This document shows, piece after piece, positions 7,304 to 14,771 of a stretch of DNA of 15,459 nt; positions within the stretch are counted from its first letter, which is position 1; the number at the start of each line of letters is the position of its first letter. Both the position numbers and the translations under genes were made by a program. Source of the DNA: Anaerolineales bacterium (lineage in GTDB: Bacteria > Chloroflexota > Anaerolineae > Anaerolineales > DRMV01); assembly GCA_026991215.1 (NCBI GenBank), contig JALXBY010000248.1, positions 1 through 15,459 of the forward strand, in the 5' to 3' direction. Below the pieces are notes generated by a model. The model did no database searches and was not told where the DNA came from. It was given only the letters and a program-made list of their open reading frames with translations.

Positions 7304-7711
7304 TCAGGCGGACGCTTCTTCCAGCCAGGGTTTCAGAATCCGGGCCAGATCGGGCGGGGAAAAGGTGGGGGGTTTGAGGACCTTGCCGTCTTCCCGGCGC
7401 AAGGGACGGCCGTCGGGCCCCAGTTTGCTCATATTGCTGCGGTGGACTTCGTCGAACAGGGCCGGGGCCACAGGGTGCAGGCCATGGGCCACGATGGTGC
7501 CCAGGACCACGTAGAGCAGGTCCATCAAGGCATCGGCCACCGCGACCAGGTCCTGGTTCCGGGCCGCCTGGATGTATTCTTCCAGTTCCTCCCGGATGAG
7601 CCGGATGCGGAGTTCCCGGACCCGTTCGGGGATACGGGCGGTGGGCTGGGGCGCGATGTAGGCCTCGAAGGCCTGGTGAAAGGCCAGCACCTTTTGTAGG
7701 GCATCTTGCAT
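7304..7711 (-). CDS. MazG-like NTP pyrophosphohydrolase (all-alpha NTP-PPase)
   Basis: 135 aa, all-helical. Metal-binding acidic residues lie in REELEEY (E41/E42/E44/E45) and ADALMDLLYVVLGT (D60, D64). A characteristic tail follows: FDEVHRSNMSKLGPDGRP (86-103) and VLKPPTFSPPDLARIL. This arrangement is seen in stand-alone MazG-like or phosphoribosyl-ATP pyrophosphohydrolase-like proteins that cleave NTPs to NMP and pyrophosphate. The exact substrate is unknown. The start is ATG 7711, with GGGAGG 5 nt upstream; the longer frame from 7732 adds seven residues without support. It lies just downstream of the tmRNA terminator on the same strand and converges on the Nudix gene, so two nucleotide-cleaning enzymes are tail to tail. 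Confidence 0.83.
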   Translation of the reverse strand: MQDALQKVLAFHQAFEAYIAPQPTARIPERVRELRIRLIREELEEYIQAARNQDLVAVADALMDLLYVVLGTIVAHGLHPVAPALFDEVHRSNMSKLGPDGRPLRREDGKVLKPPTFSPPDLARILKPWLEEASA

Positions 7712-7755
7712 GGGTGCCTCCCGTTGGGGCAAAGGGGATCGCCGTGCGCTGTTGT

Positions 7756-7793
7756 TTTAAGAAAAATCGAGAAGGTGCGTTGGCACCTTCTCG
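7756..7793 (-). terminator. Rho-independent terminator of ssrA
   Basis: A perfect 11-bp stem, CGAGAAGGTGC (7768-7778) with GCACCTTCTCG (7783-7793), encloses a 4-nt loop. On the minus strand it is followed by ATTTTTCTTAAA, a good U-tract. It starts 2-5 nt after the tmRNA 3' end, as expected for a stand-alone ssrA gene. Confidence 0.92.
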
Positions 7794-7797
7794 CAGG

Positions 7798-8184
7798 TGG
7801 AGATGGCGGGACTCGAACCCGCGTCCGGAAGGGCCGGTCGTCGGACCTTCTACGGGCGTAGTCGGCTGTTTGCTGTCGCCCAGGGGCCCACAGCCGACCA
7901 AGGGCGACCCTGGGCCAAGCCGCTTACGGTCTTTCCTCGGGGCCGCGGCCCTCCCCGAGGGCACCCCGGCTTTCCGCCGCCCTATCCCCACCGGCCGGGG
8001 ACGGTGAGGTAGGACGTGCCCTCATCTTTGAGGGCAACCCTGCCGCGGCGCTTACGCGGCCACGGGCAGGGTGGCGACATTCGCAGGAGCGGCACTTCTT
8101 TGTGCCTTGCGCCTGTTTTACGAGGCGGCGCACCTCGGCCCGCAGTCCGCGACCCAGCGCCTCCCGTCGAACCCAAGCATCCCC
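7798..8184 (-). ncRNA. ssrA: Transfer-messenger RNA (tmRNA)
   Basis: tmRNA rescues ribosomes stalled on broken mRNA and adds a degradation tag. The 5' end reads GGGGATGCTTGGGTTCGACG, the standard tmRNA start, and the 3' end holds the T-arm GCGGGTTCGAGTCCCGC. The 7-bp acceptor stem GGGGATG (8184-8178) pairs with CATCTCC (7805-7799), including the G3-U wobble that marks the RNA for alanyl-tRNA synthetase. The discriminator is A (7798). The next three bases give CCU rather than CCA, so CCA is likely added after transcription. Length is 387 nt, normal for one-piece tmRNA. The tag frame is at 8084-8052. The remaining GC-rich stems would form the pseudoknots; I did not fold them in full. Promoter and terminator are both visible. 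Confidence 0.96.
8052..8084 (-). other. tmRNA tag-peptide reading frame ANVATLPVAA-stop
   Basis: On the minus strand GCG AAT GTC GCC ACC CTG CCC GTG GCC GCG TAA encodes ANVATLPVAA. The frame starts with the usual Ala resume codon and Asn, has ten codons like the E. coli tag, and ends in a single TAA. The C-terminal VAA replaces the more common LAA, as in the Caulobacter-type tags that end AVAA. The frame choice is inferred from this pattern. Confidence 0.85.
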
Positions 8185-8196
8185 ACGTCGCTTACT

Positions 8197-8224
8197 ATTA
8201 TAGGGGTGTGCGGACGGCTGTCTA
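8197..8224 (-). promoter_or_regulatory. Sigma70-type promoter of ssrA
   Basis: On the minus strand TAGACA (8224-8219) is followed by a 16-bp spacer and a perfect TATAAT (8202-8197). The mature tmRNA 5' end is 13 nt beyond the -10 box, leaving a leader of a few nucleotides for RNase P removal. Confidence 0.8.
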
Positions 8225-8295
8225 CCGGCGTTTACGAAAATCAGAACAACGGCTGATGGCGCGGAATTTCGAGAATTGTGCGCGGAAAATCCGCC

Positions 8296-8324
8296 TTTAC
8301 AACGTCCCCCCTTTATGGTATTAG
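8296..8324 (+). promoter_or_regulatory. Candidate promoter of the binding-protein gene
   Basis: TTTACA (8296-8301) and TATTAG (8319-8324) are spaced by 17 bp. This would start transcription about 8331 and leave a 45-nt leader with a strong ribosome binding site. It diverges from the ssrA promoter about 70 bp away. The match is moderate. Confidence 0.5.
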
Positions 8325-8374
8325 AGATACTCGCCGTACAAGGCAAACCCCATCTTGGAGGAAGGAGGTTTTCG

Positions 8375-10945
8375 ATGTTACGAAAGAGCGGGTGGTTCTG
8401 GTTGGTGCTCGCGGTGCTTGCGTTGGTTCTGGCGGCATGCCAGCCGACACCGACCCCCACCGAAGCGCCCACCGAGGCCCCCACCAAGGCCGCTGCACCG
8501 ACCAAGGCGCCGACCAAGGCGCCGGAGCCGACCGAAGAGCCTACGGAAGCCCCTACCCCGACGCCGACGCCTTTCGTGCTGGAAGCCGCCGAGGACGAGG
8601 TGGTCTTCGGCGTGGAAGGTGACCCCCAGGCCGCAATTAAGCGTCTGCAGGCTGGGGAAGTGGATGTTTACGCCTTCACCGTGAGCAATCCGGAAATCTA
8701 CAAGACCGTCCAGGAAGACCCCAACATCAAGCCCCTGGAGTTCTTTGGGGTCTACAACGAGCTGACCTTCAACCCCGTGGGCCCCGAGTTCAATAACGGC
8801 AAGCTCAACCCCTTCTCCGTGCCCCGCATTCGCGAGGCCATGAACTGGTTGGTGGACCGCAATTACATCGCCCAGGAAATCATGGGCGGTTTGGCAGTGC
8901 CCAAGTACCTGCCCATTACCAGCGCGTTCCCTGACTATGCCCGCTACATCGACAAGGTCCGGGAGCTGGAAGCCAAGTACGCCTACAACCCGGAAATGGC
9001 CAAGCAGGTGATTACCGAGGAAATGGAGAAGCTCGGCGCGGAGATGCGGGACGGCAAGTGGTACTACAAGGATGAACCGGTCACCATCATCATGCTCATC
9101 CGCGTCGAGGACGAGCGCAAGCAGATTGGCGATTACGTGGCCAACCAGCTGGAAGACCTGGGCTTCACCGTCGATCGGCAGTACAAGACCTCCAAAGAGG
9201 CTTCGCCTATCTGGATTGGCGGTGACCCGGCTGAAGGCCAGTGGCACATCTACACCGGTGGCTGGATCACCACCGCGGTGGACCGGGACCAGGGTGACAA
9301 CTTCGACTTCTTCTACACCCCGCGTGGCATTGGCGTGCCCTTGTGGCAGGCCTATAAGCCTGCGCCGGAGTTCGACGAGATTGCCGAACGCCTGGCCAAT
9401 AACGATTTCGCTACGTTGGATGAGCGGGATGAACTCTTCCGCCGGGCCTTGGAATTGTCCTTGCAGGACTCCGTCCGGGTCTGGCTGGTGGACCAGAAGT
9501 CCTTCTCTGTGGTGAACAAGGACGTGTCCGTGGCCTATGACCTGGCGGGTGGCGTCTCTGGTTCGGCCCTGTGGCCCTTCACCATCGATAAGGCCGGGAA
9601 GCTGGGTATCCGCTGGATTAACGCCGACCTCTTCGTAGACCCGTGGAACCCGGTGAACGGCTCCGACTGGATTTACGACATGCAGGCCATCCGGGCTACG
9701 GTGGACGATGGCTTGATGCCTGACCCGTACACGGGCCTGGCCTGGCCGGAGCGCATTGAGAAGGCCGAAGTGTATGCGGTCAACGGTACGCCCATCCGCA
9801 AGACCCTGGATTGGGTGACCCTGGAGTTCGTGGATGAAATCCAGGTGCCCGAGGACGCCTGGGCTGACTGGGACGCCAAGGAGCAGCGCTTCATCACCGC
9901 GGCGGAGCGCTTCCCTGATGGCGCCACGGCCAAGGTCAAGATCGTGGTGACCTATCCCGCGGACCTGTACGAAAAGGTCAAGTGGCACGATGGCAGCCCC
10001 TTCAGCCCCGCGGACTTCATCTTCGGCTTCATCTTGGATCTGGACCGGGGTAAGGAGGACAGCCCCTACTTCGACGAATCCGCCAAGCCCGCTGTGGAGT
10101 CCTTCCTCAAGACCTTCAAGGGCCTGAAGATCATCTCCACCGACCCCTTCACCTTCGAGTACTACACGGACACCTTCGCCCTGGACGCCGAGAACACCGT
10201 GGTCACCCTGTGGCCCAACACCGATTTTGGTGAGGCTGCGTGGCATGCGGTGGCCGTCGGCCTGCTGGCCGAGGAGAACAAAGAGGGTGCCTTCTCTGCA
10301 GACAAGGCCAAGAACCTGGAGGTCGAATGGCTCAACTACCTGAGCGGCCCCAGCATCGAAATCCTCAAGAAGTACCTGGACCAGGCCGCTGAGGAGAACT
10401 TCATCCCCTACAAGAACGTGTTGGGTGAGTACATCACCGAAGAGGAAGCCCAACAGCGCTGGGCCAACTACAAGGCCTGGGTCGAGGAAATGGGTCACTT
10501 CTGGATCGGCACCGGCCCCTTCTACGTGGCCAAGGTCTACCCGACCGAGAAGGTGCTGGTCCTGAAGCAGAACCCGAACTTCCCCGACCCGCGCGACAAG
10601 TGGGCCCGCTTCGGTGAGCCGATGATTGCCACCGCGGTCATCGAGGGTCCCGACACCGTCTCCGCGGCCGAGGGCGCGACCTTCGACGTGAAGGTCACGT
10701 ACAAGGACCAGCCTTACCCGCTGGACATGATCGAGGGCGTCAAGTACCTGGTCTTCGACGAGAACAACAACCTGGTGACCAGCGGCGAGGCTGAGGCCGT
10801 GGAGGATGGCCTCTTCCGGGTGACCCTGACCGCGGACGCGCTGGCCGATGCGGAGCCCGGCTCCTACCGCCTGGAGGTGGCCGTGACCTCCAAGGCCGTG
10901 AGCATCCCCGCGCTGGCCGACTATGACTTCGGCCTCACGCCGTAA
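8375..10945 (+). CDS. ABC importer solute-binding lipoprotein, family 5 (Opp/Dpp type), apparently permuted
   Basis: 856 aa. A signal peptide (1-21) ends in lipobox LAAC with C22 as lipid anchor. A Pro/Thr/Glu/Ala linker (23-66) follows, then two blocks with family-5 binding-protein features and a C-terminal Ig-like beta domain (about 752-856). Features appear in unusual order. Segments normally in the second half come first: AAIKRLQAGEVDVYAF (86-101), RIREAMNWLVDRNYIAQEIMGG (151-172), HIYTGGW (291-297). Segments normally in the first half come later: VKWHDGSPFSPADF (535-548), WIGTGPFYVAK (710-720), NPNF. This looks like a circular permutation. Its role is to capture an oligopeptide, oligosaccharide or similar solute outside the membrane and pass it to the permeases encoded downstream; the substrate is unknown. 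Start ATG 8375 follows GGAGGAAGGAGG; the longer frame from 8276 lies across the promoter. A strong terminator follows the stop, so the binding protein is probably made in excess over the permeases. Confidence 0.85.
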   Translation: MLRKSGWFWLVLAVLALVLAACQPTPTPTEAPTEAPTKAAAPTKAPTKAPEPTEEPTEAPTPTPTPFVLEAAEDEVVFGVEGDPQAAIKRLQAGEVDVYAFTVSNPEIYKTVQEDPNIKPLEFFGVYNELTFNPVGPEFNNGKLNPFSVPRIREAMNWLVDRNYIAQEIMGGLAVPKYLPITSAFPDYARYIDKVRELEAKYAYNPEMAKQVITEEMEKLGAEMRDGKWYYKDEPVTIIMLIRVEDERKQIGDYVANQLEDLGFTVDRQYKTSKEASPIWIGGDPAEGQWHIYTGGWITTAVDRDQGDNFDFFYTPRGIGVPLWQAYKPAPEFDEIAERLANNDFATLDERDELFRRALELSLQDSVRVWLVDQKSFSVVNKDVSVAYDLAGGVSGSALWPFTIDKAGKLGIRWINADLFVDPWNPVNGSDWIYDMQAIRATVDDGLMPDPYTGLAWPERIEKAEVYAVNGTPIRKTLDWVTLEFVDEIQVPEDAWADWDAKEQRFITAAERFPDGATAKVKIVVTYPADLYEKVKWHDGSPFSPADFIFGFILDLDRGKEDSPYFDESAKPAVESFLKTFKGLKIISTDPFTFEYYTDTFALDAENTVVTLWPNTDFGEAAWHAVAVGLLAEENKEGAFSADKAKNLEVEWLNYLSGPSIEILKKYLDQAAEENFIPYKNVLGEYITEEEAQQRWANYKAWVEEMGHFWIGTGPFYVAKVYPTEKVLVLKQNPNFPDPRDKWARFGEPMIATAVIEGPDTVSAAEGATFDVKVTYKDQPYPLDMIEGVKYLVFDENNNLVTSGEAEAVEDGLFRVTLTADALADAEPGSYRLEVAVTSKAVSIPALADYDFGLTP

Positions 10946-10962
10946 CCTGCCCATATGACCCC

Positions 10963-11000
10963 AACAGCCCCCTTCCCATGCCGGGAAGGGGGCTGTTTGT
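10963..11000 (+). terminator. Strong hairpin terminator after the binding-protein gene
   Basis: A perfect 15-bp stem, AACAGCCCCCTTCCC (10963-10977) with GGGAAGGGGGCTGTT (10983-10997), has a 5-nt loop and is followed by TGTT. The short U-tract suggests partial read-through into the permease genes, a common way to set binding protein above membrane components. Confidence 0.82.
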
Positions 11001-11009
11001 TCCCCGACC

Positions 11010-11018
11010 TGGTACAAT
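11010..11018 (+). promoter_or_regulatory. Extended -10 element before the permease genes
   Basis: TGG followed by TACAAT (11013-11018) matches an extended -10 (TGnTATAAT). No convincing -35 is seen; its position would fall in the terminator stem. It could start a separate transcript for the permeases about 36 nt before the start codon. Confidence 0.35.
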
Positions 11019-11060
11019 CAAGCCATACCATGTTGGGATTCCCGTAAGGAGGAGCGGTTT

Positions 11061-12200
11061 ATGGCGCAGCAAGCCGTTGCCGCAGCGCCGGCCCAGGAAA
11101 CCAGGCATCAGGGTGGTGTGCCGACCTGGAAGCGGGTGCTTCGGTATACCGTGGTCCGCACGATCGGCCTGTTCTTTGCTGTGGTTATGGGAGTCTACCT
11201 GACGATTTTGATTGCCAACATGGGCGGTTACGTGGATAAAATCCGCATGGCCGAGATTCAGGAACGCGTGTCGATTCGCTTTATGAACGACCCAACCTTC
11301 CGGCAGCTGCCGGAGGAAGAGCGGAGGAAACGGATTGAGGCGGAAATCGCGCTCGAAGCCAAGCGCCTGGGCATGGATAAGCCTTTCCTGGTTCGCAGTT
11401 TCCTCTATTTGCGCAACGCGCTGACCCTGGAACTGGGCTTTGCCGAACGCATGACCAGTGATACCGGTTCCCGCCAGGTGCGGTTGATCATCCTGGAGCG
11501 CATTCCGCCCACGCTGTTGGTTTTCGCCACTGCAAACCTCTTTCTGTTCTTTATCAGTCTGGGGATCGCTTTGTATCTTTCCCGAAATTACGGCAATCTG
11601 CTGGACCGGTTCTTCGTGGCGACATCTCCCCTTTCTTCAGCACCGGCCTGGTTTTATGGCCTCTTCCTTATTGTGATTTTTGCCGCATGGTTGCGGGTGC
11701 TACCCTTTGGCGGTATGGTGGACATCCCGCCGCCACCCACCCGTTGGGGCTATTTCCTCAGCCTGTTGCGGCACTTGATTTTGCCCGTTTCGGCCCTGGT
11801 GTTGAGCGCCTTGTTCATCAGCGTGTACAGTTGGCGCACCTTTTTCCTGATTTACTCCAGCGAAGACTACGTGGAAATGGCCGTGGCCAAGGGCCTGCAT
11901 CCCCGTTTGGTGGAACGGCGTTACATCCTGCGGCCCACCCTGCCCACCATCATCACCAGTTTTGCATTGACCCTGATTAGCATGTGGTTGGGCGCGCCCA
12001 TCTTCGAGACCATCTTCAACTGGCCGGGCCTGGGCCGCACCTATTTCCAGGCGGTGGGCTTCTTCGATACCCCGGTCATCGTAGGCATTACGGTGATTTT
12101 CGCCTATCTGCTGGCCATTACTGTGTTCCTGCTGGACATCATCTACGCCCTGGTTGACCCCCGGGTGGATATCGGCGGTGCCCGTCGGCAGCAAGGGTAG
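11061..12200 (+). CDS. ABC importer permease, DppB/OppB family
   Basis: 379 aa integral membrane protein forming half of the transport channel. It has a first membrane segment (about 30-53), an extracytoplasmic helical region (55-145) with the family-like LGMDKPFLVRSFLYLRNALT, and five further membrane segments between 150 and 365. The cytoplasmic EAA coupling loop is EDYVEMAVAKGLHPRLVERR (268-287), then RPTLP. The ending NWPGLGRTYFQAV...DPRVDI is standard for the family. The N-terminal 25 residues and the 55-105 charged stretch make it longer than usual (about 310-335 aa). Start ATG 11061 follows AAGGAGGAG. The DppC-type gene follows after 67 bp. Confidence 0.9.
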   Translation: MAQQAVAAAPAQETRHQGGVPTWKRVLRYTVVRTIGLFFAVVMGVYLTILIANMGGYVDKIRMAEIQERVSIRFMNDPTFRQLPEEERRKRIEAEIALEAKRLGMDKPFLVRSFLYLRNALTLELGFAERMTSDTGSRQVRLIILERIPPTLLVFATANLFLFFISLGIALYLSRNYGNLLDRFFVATSPLSSAPAWFYGLFLIVIFAAWLRVLPFGGMVDIPPPPTRWGYFLSLLRHLILPVSALVLSALFISVYSWRTFFLIYSSEDYVEMAVAKGLHPRLVERRYILRPTLPTIITSFALTLISMWLGAPIFETIFNWPGLGRTYFQAVGFFDTPVIVGITVIFAYLLAITVFLLDIIYALVDPRVDIGGARRQQG

Positions 12201-12267
12201 GCGGTTTCCCATCTGGATATTGCGGTGGACATCCTGACCCAAATACGCGCTCAGGAGGGGTGTACCC

Positions 12268-13623
12268 ATGTTTCGACAGGTATGGCGGGAGATGCGGCGT
12301 TACCCGTCCGCCATGTTTGGGCTTACGGTAATCATCTTTCTTGTGTTGCTTTCCATATACGCCGTGATTAAGTACCCGTATCAGGAGGCCATCCGCCTGT
12401 GGCGTGGCGGTGAAGATATCTGGGGAGATACACCCAAACTGGTTCCCCCACGCTGGTACAACTGGTTCCGCAGGGAGAAACTCCCCGATACCATCATCCT
12501 CACCAGCGATTCACCGCAGGTCGAAGTGGTCCCCCAGCCTTCCAAGAAAAAGGGCGTGTGGGTGGACCACTACCTGATGCGTTTCGACTTCCCCTATGAC
12601 GATTTCCCCCAGGAGATTCAGGTCACCCTGACGGCCACGTATGAGAAGAAGGCCCCCTTCGTGGTGCTGGTGTGGGTGCGTCCTGATGGCGAGGAAATTC
12701 GGCTCAAAAACGCTACAGTCAAGGAGGGGCGCTTCCGCTACCGGGTGTTGCAAGATACCAAACTCCACCAGCGGTTGAAACTCCCCCGCACCATCAACAA
12801 CATCGTGGGCATCATGGCCCAGGACCCGCAAGCCAAACCCCCGAAGCCCATGAAGGGTACGTATACCCTGCGCCTTGAGGTCTATCGTTTTGGGGAAAAT
12901 GACAAAATCCAGGCCAAGATGGTGGCCTATGGAAAGGTCTATGGCTGGGCCGGGACGGACCACCTGCGCCGGGACCTGAGCGTGGCCTTGCTTTGGGGCG
13001 CGCCCGTGGCCCTGGCTTTTGGTTTGCTGGCCGCGGTGGGCACCACGGTGACCACGATGATTATCGCGGCCATTGGCGTTTGGTTCGGGGGCTGGGTGGA
13101 TGCGGTGATTCAGCGCATCACGGAAATCAACCTGGTGTTGCCGGTGCTGCCCATCCTCATCATGATTGGCGTGTTCTATTCCCGCAGCCTGTGGGTCATG
13201 CTGGGCGCAGTGATTGCCCTGAGCATCTTCGGGGCCAGCATCAAGACCTACCGGGCCATGTTCCTGCAAATCAAGGCCGCCCCCTACATCGAAGCCGCGC
13301 GCGCGTACGGCGCCGGGGACTTCCGCATCATCCTCCTTTACATGGTGCCCCGCATCATCCCGACGTTGATTCCTTCCCTGGTCACCCTGATCCCCTCCTT
13401 CGTCTTCCTGGAGGCGTCCCTGGCCGTTTTGGGTCTGGGCGACCCGGTCCTCCCCACCTGGGGCAAGGTCATCGATGACGCGCGGGTGAACGGCGCCCTG
13501 TACCAGGGCCTGTACTACTGGATTCTTGAACCTTCCTTCATGCTCATGATTACCGGCATTGGTTTTGCCTCCCTGGGCTTCTCGCTGGACCGCATCTTCA
13601 ACCCGCGGTTGCGGGAACTGTAA
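12268..13623 (+). CDS. ABC importer permease, DppC/OppC family, with large extracytoplasmic insertion
   Basis: 451 aa; typical DppC proteins are about 290-300 aa. The first membrane segment is at 15-36. The next family landmark, GTDHLRRD (229-236; normally GTDxxGRD), comes only after some 190 residues. The inserted stretch (about 40-222) contains alternating beta-strand patterns such as HYLMRFDFPY, EIQVTLTATYEK, FVVLVWVRPDG and YTLRLEVYRF, suggesting one or two Ig-like or jelly-roll domains outside the membrane. The core permease follows (240-451), with EAA loop PYIEAARAYGAGDFRIILLY (339-358) and GDPVLPTWG. The second G of GRD is replaced by R. Start ATG 12268 has CAGGAGGGG upstream. It pairs with the DppB-type permease; the insertion may contact the large binding protein. 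Confidence 0.9.
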   Translation: MFRQVWREMRRYPSAMFGLTVIIFLVLLSIYAVIKYPYQEAIRLWRGGEDIWGDTPKLVPPRWYNWFRREKLPDTIILTSDSPQVEVVPQPSKKKGVWVDHYLMRFDFPYDDFPQEIQVTLTATYEKKAPFVVLVWVRPDGEEIRLKNATVKEGRFRYRVLQDTKLHQRLKLPRTINNIVGIMAQDPQAKPPKPMKGTYTLRLEVYRFGENDKIQAKMVAYGKVYGWAGTDHLRRDLSVALLWGAPVALAFGLLAAVGTTVTTMIIAAIGVWFGGWVDAVIQRITEINLVLPVLPILIMIGVFYSRSLWVMLGAVIALSIFGASIKTYRAMFLQIKAAPYIEAARAYGAGDFRIILLYMVPRIIPTLIPSLVTLIPSFVFLEASLAVLGLGDPVLPTWGKVIDDARVNGALYQGLYYWILEPSFMLMITGIGFASLGFSLDRIFNPRLREL

Positions 13624-13651
13624 CCCCCATTCCAAGATCGAGGTTGGCCCG

Positions 13652-14674
13652 ATGACTGCTTCCGCCCCTCAGGAACAACGATACGTGCTCCGTGCGGTGG
13701 ACGTCGTGCTTTACTTCCGCACCACGGCCGGCCTGGTCCAGGCTGTGGACCACGTGGATTTCCATCTCGGTGAGAACCGGGCCGTGGTCATCATTGGGGA
13801 ATCCGGATGCGGGAAGACCTCCCTGACCCGGGCCATTCTGCGGCTGCTGCCCCGGAACGTGGGCGTATACAAGGGCCACATCTACCTGGATGGCGAAGAC
13901 ATCATGGCCCTGGACGACGAGACCTTCCGGAACCGCATTCGGTGGACCAAGATTTCCTGGGTCCCCCAGGCTGCCATGAACGCGCTCAACCCGGTCATCC
14001 GCGTGGGGGACCAGGTGGCCGAACCTTTGATTCTCCACAAAGGTATGGAACGAAAGGACGCGCTGGAACGGGCCCGGGAGATGTTCCGCTACGTGGGGGT
14101 GCCGGAGGCCTTCCTGACCCGGTACCCCTTTGAACTCAGCGGTGGTATGCGGCAGCGGGTGGCCATTGCCATGGCCCTGGTCACCAACCCGCGGTTGATT
14201 GTTCTGGACGAACCCACCTCGGCCCTGGACGTGCTGACCCAGGCCAACATCATGAACGTGCTCAAGAAAATCAAGTGGGACCTGGGGATAAGTTACATTC
14301 TGATTACCCACGATATTGCCACCTCCAGCGAATTGGCCGACGACGTGGCCGTGATGTATGCCGGCCAGATTGTTGAAATGGCCAGCGCGGAGGACTTCTT
14401 CAAAGAACCCCTGCACCCTTATGCCCGGTTGCTCATGGCCAGCGTGCCCCGCCTGCATGGGGATGCGGAGTTGGAGTTCATCCCTGGGCAGCCGCCCAGC
14501 CTGCTCAACCCGCCCAGTGGGTGCCGTTTCGCGGACCGCTGCCCCCTGGCCTTTGCCAAGTGCAAGGAAGACCCGCCCATGTTCCGGGTCGGTGAGCGCC
14601 TGGTCAAATGCTGGCTCTTTGAAAAAGAGGGCACTCCTGTGACCTCCCACGAGGCCCTTTCTGGCGTCGGGTAG
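13652..14674 (+). CDS. ABC importer ATPase, DppD/OppD family
   Basis: 340 aa cytoplasmic ATPase. It has Walker A GESGCGKT (49-56), Q-loop Q106, signature LSGGMRQR (162-169), Walker B LIVLDEP (182-188) and switch H220. The oligopeptide-family C-terminal region has HPYARLLMASVP (255-266) and four cysteines, C291, C297, C304 and C320. The cysteine set matches the motif linked to a [4Fe-4S] cluster in some Dpp/Opp ATPases; the cluster here is inferred. Start ATG 13652 is 28 bp after the permease stop; AGGTTGG is the weak upstream site, and the longer frame from 13559 overlaps the permease gene. Opp/Dpp systems usually have a second ATPase (OppF/DppF), but none follows here, so this subunit may work as a homodimer or with a partner encoded elsewhere. 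Confidence 0.92.
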   Translation: MTASAPQEQRYVLRAVDVVLYFRTTAGLVQAVDHVDFHLGENRAVVIIGESGCGKTSLTRAILRLLPRNVGVYKGHIYLDGEDIMALDDETFRNRIRWTKISWVPQAAMNALNPVIRVGDQVAEPLILHKGMERKDALERAREMFRYVGVPEAFLTRYPFELSGGMRQRVAIAMALVTNPRLIVLDEPTSALDVLTQANIMNVLKKIKWDLGISYILITHDIATSSELADDVAVMYAGQIVEMASAEDFFKEPLHPYARLLMASVPRLHGDAELEFIPGQPPSLLNPPSGCRFADRCPLAFAKCKEDPPMFRVGERLVKCWLFEKEGTPVTSHEALSGVG

Positions 14675-14732
14675 AGGATGTATTGGGCGGCGACAGGGTT
14701 GAACGACGGGGTTTCTCCCAACACGGTTTCGG

Positions 14733-14738
14733 TATAAG
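14733..14738 (+). promoter_or_regulatory. Possible -10 box before the coiled-coil gene
   Basis: TATAAG lies 34 nt before the start of the coiled-coil gene in a 97-bp gap (14675-14771). The nearest -35-like sequence, TTGAAC at 14699-14704, is too far (28 bp). The site is suggestive only. The rest of the gap shows no clear terminator. Confidence 0.3.
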
Positions 14739-14771
14739 ATAAGCGCAGAAGTGGAGCGCAGGAGGTCTGCC

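Noticed and set aside
7798..7860. A tRNA-like T-arm and acceptor stem suggesting a tRNA gene
   Set aside because: No anticodon arm follows; the matching 5' acceptor half is nearly 390 nt away with tmRNA start sequence, so it is tmRNA.
7924..8517. Several short open frames on both strands across 7714-8517
   Set aside because: They overlap the tmRNA gene, its promoter or the binding-protein start, and show no protein family features.
8378..11017. Long minus-strand open frame (879 codons) opposite the binding-protein gene
   Set aside because: It is the complement of a clearly coding lipoprotein gene and lacks motifs of its own.
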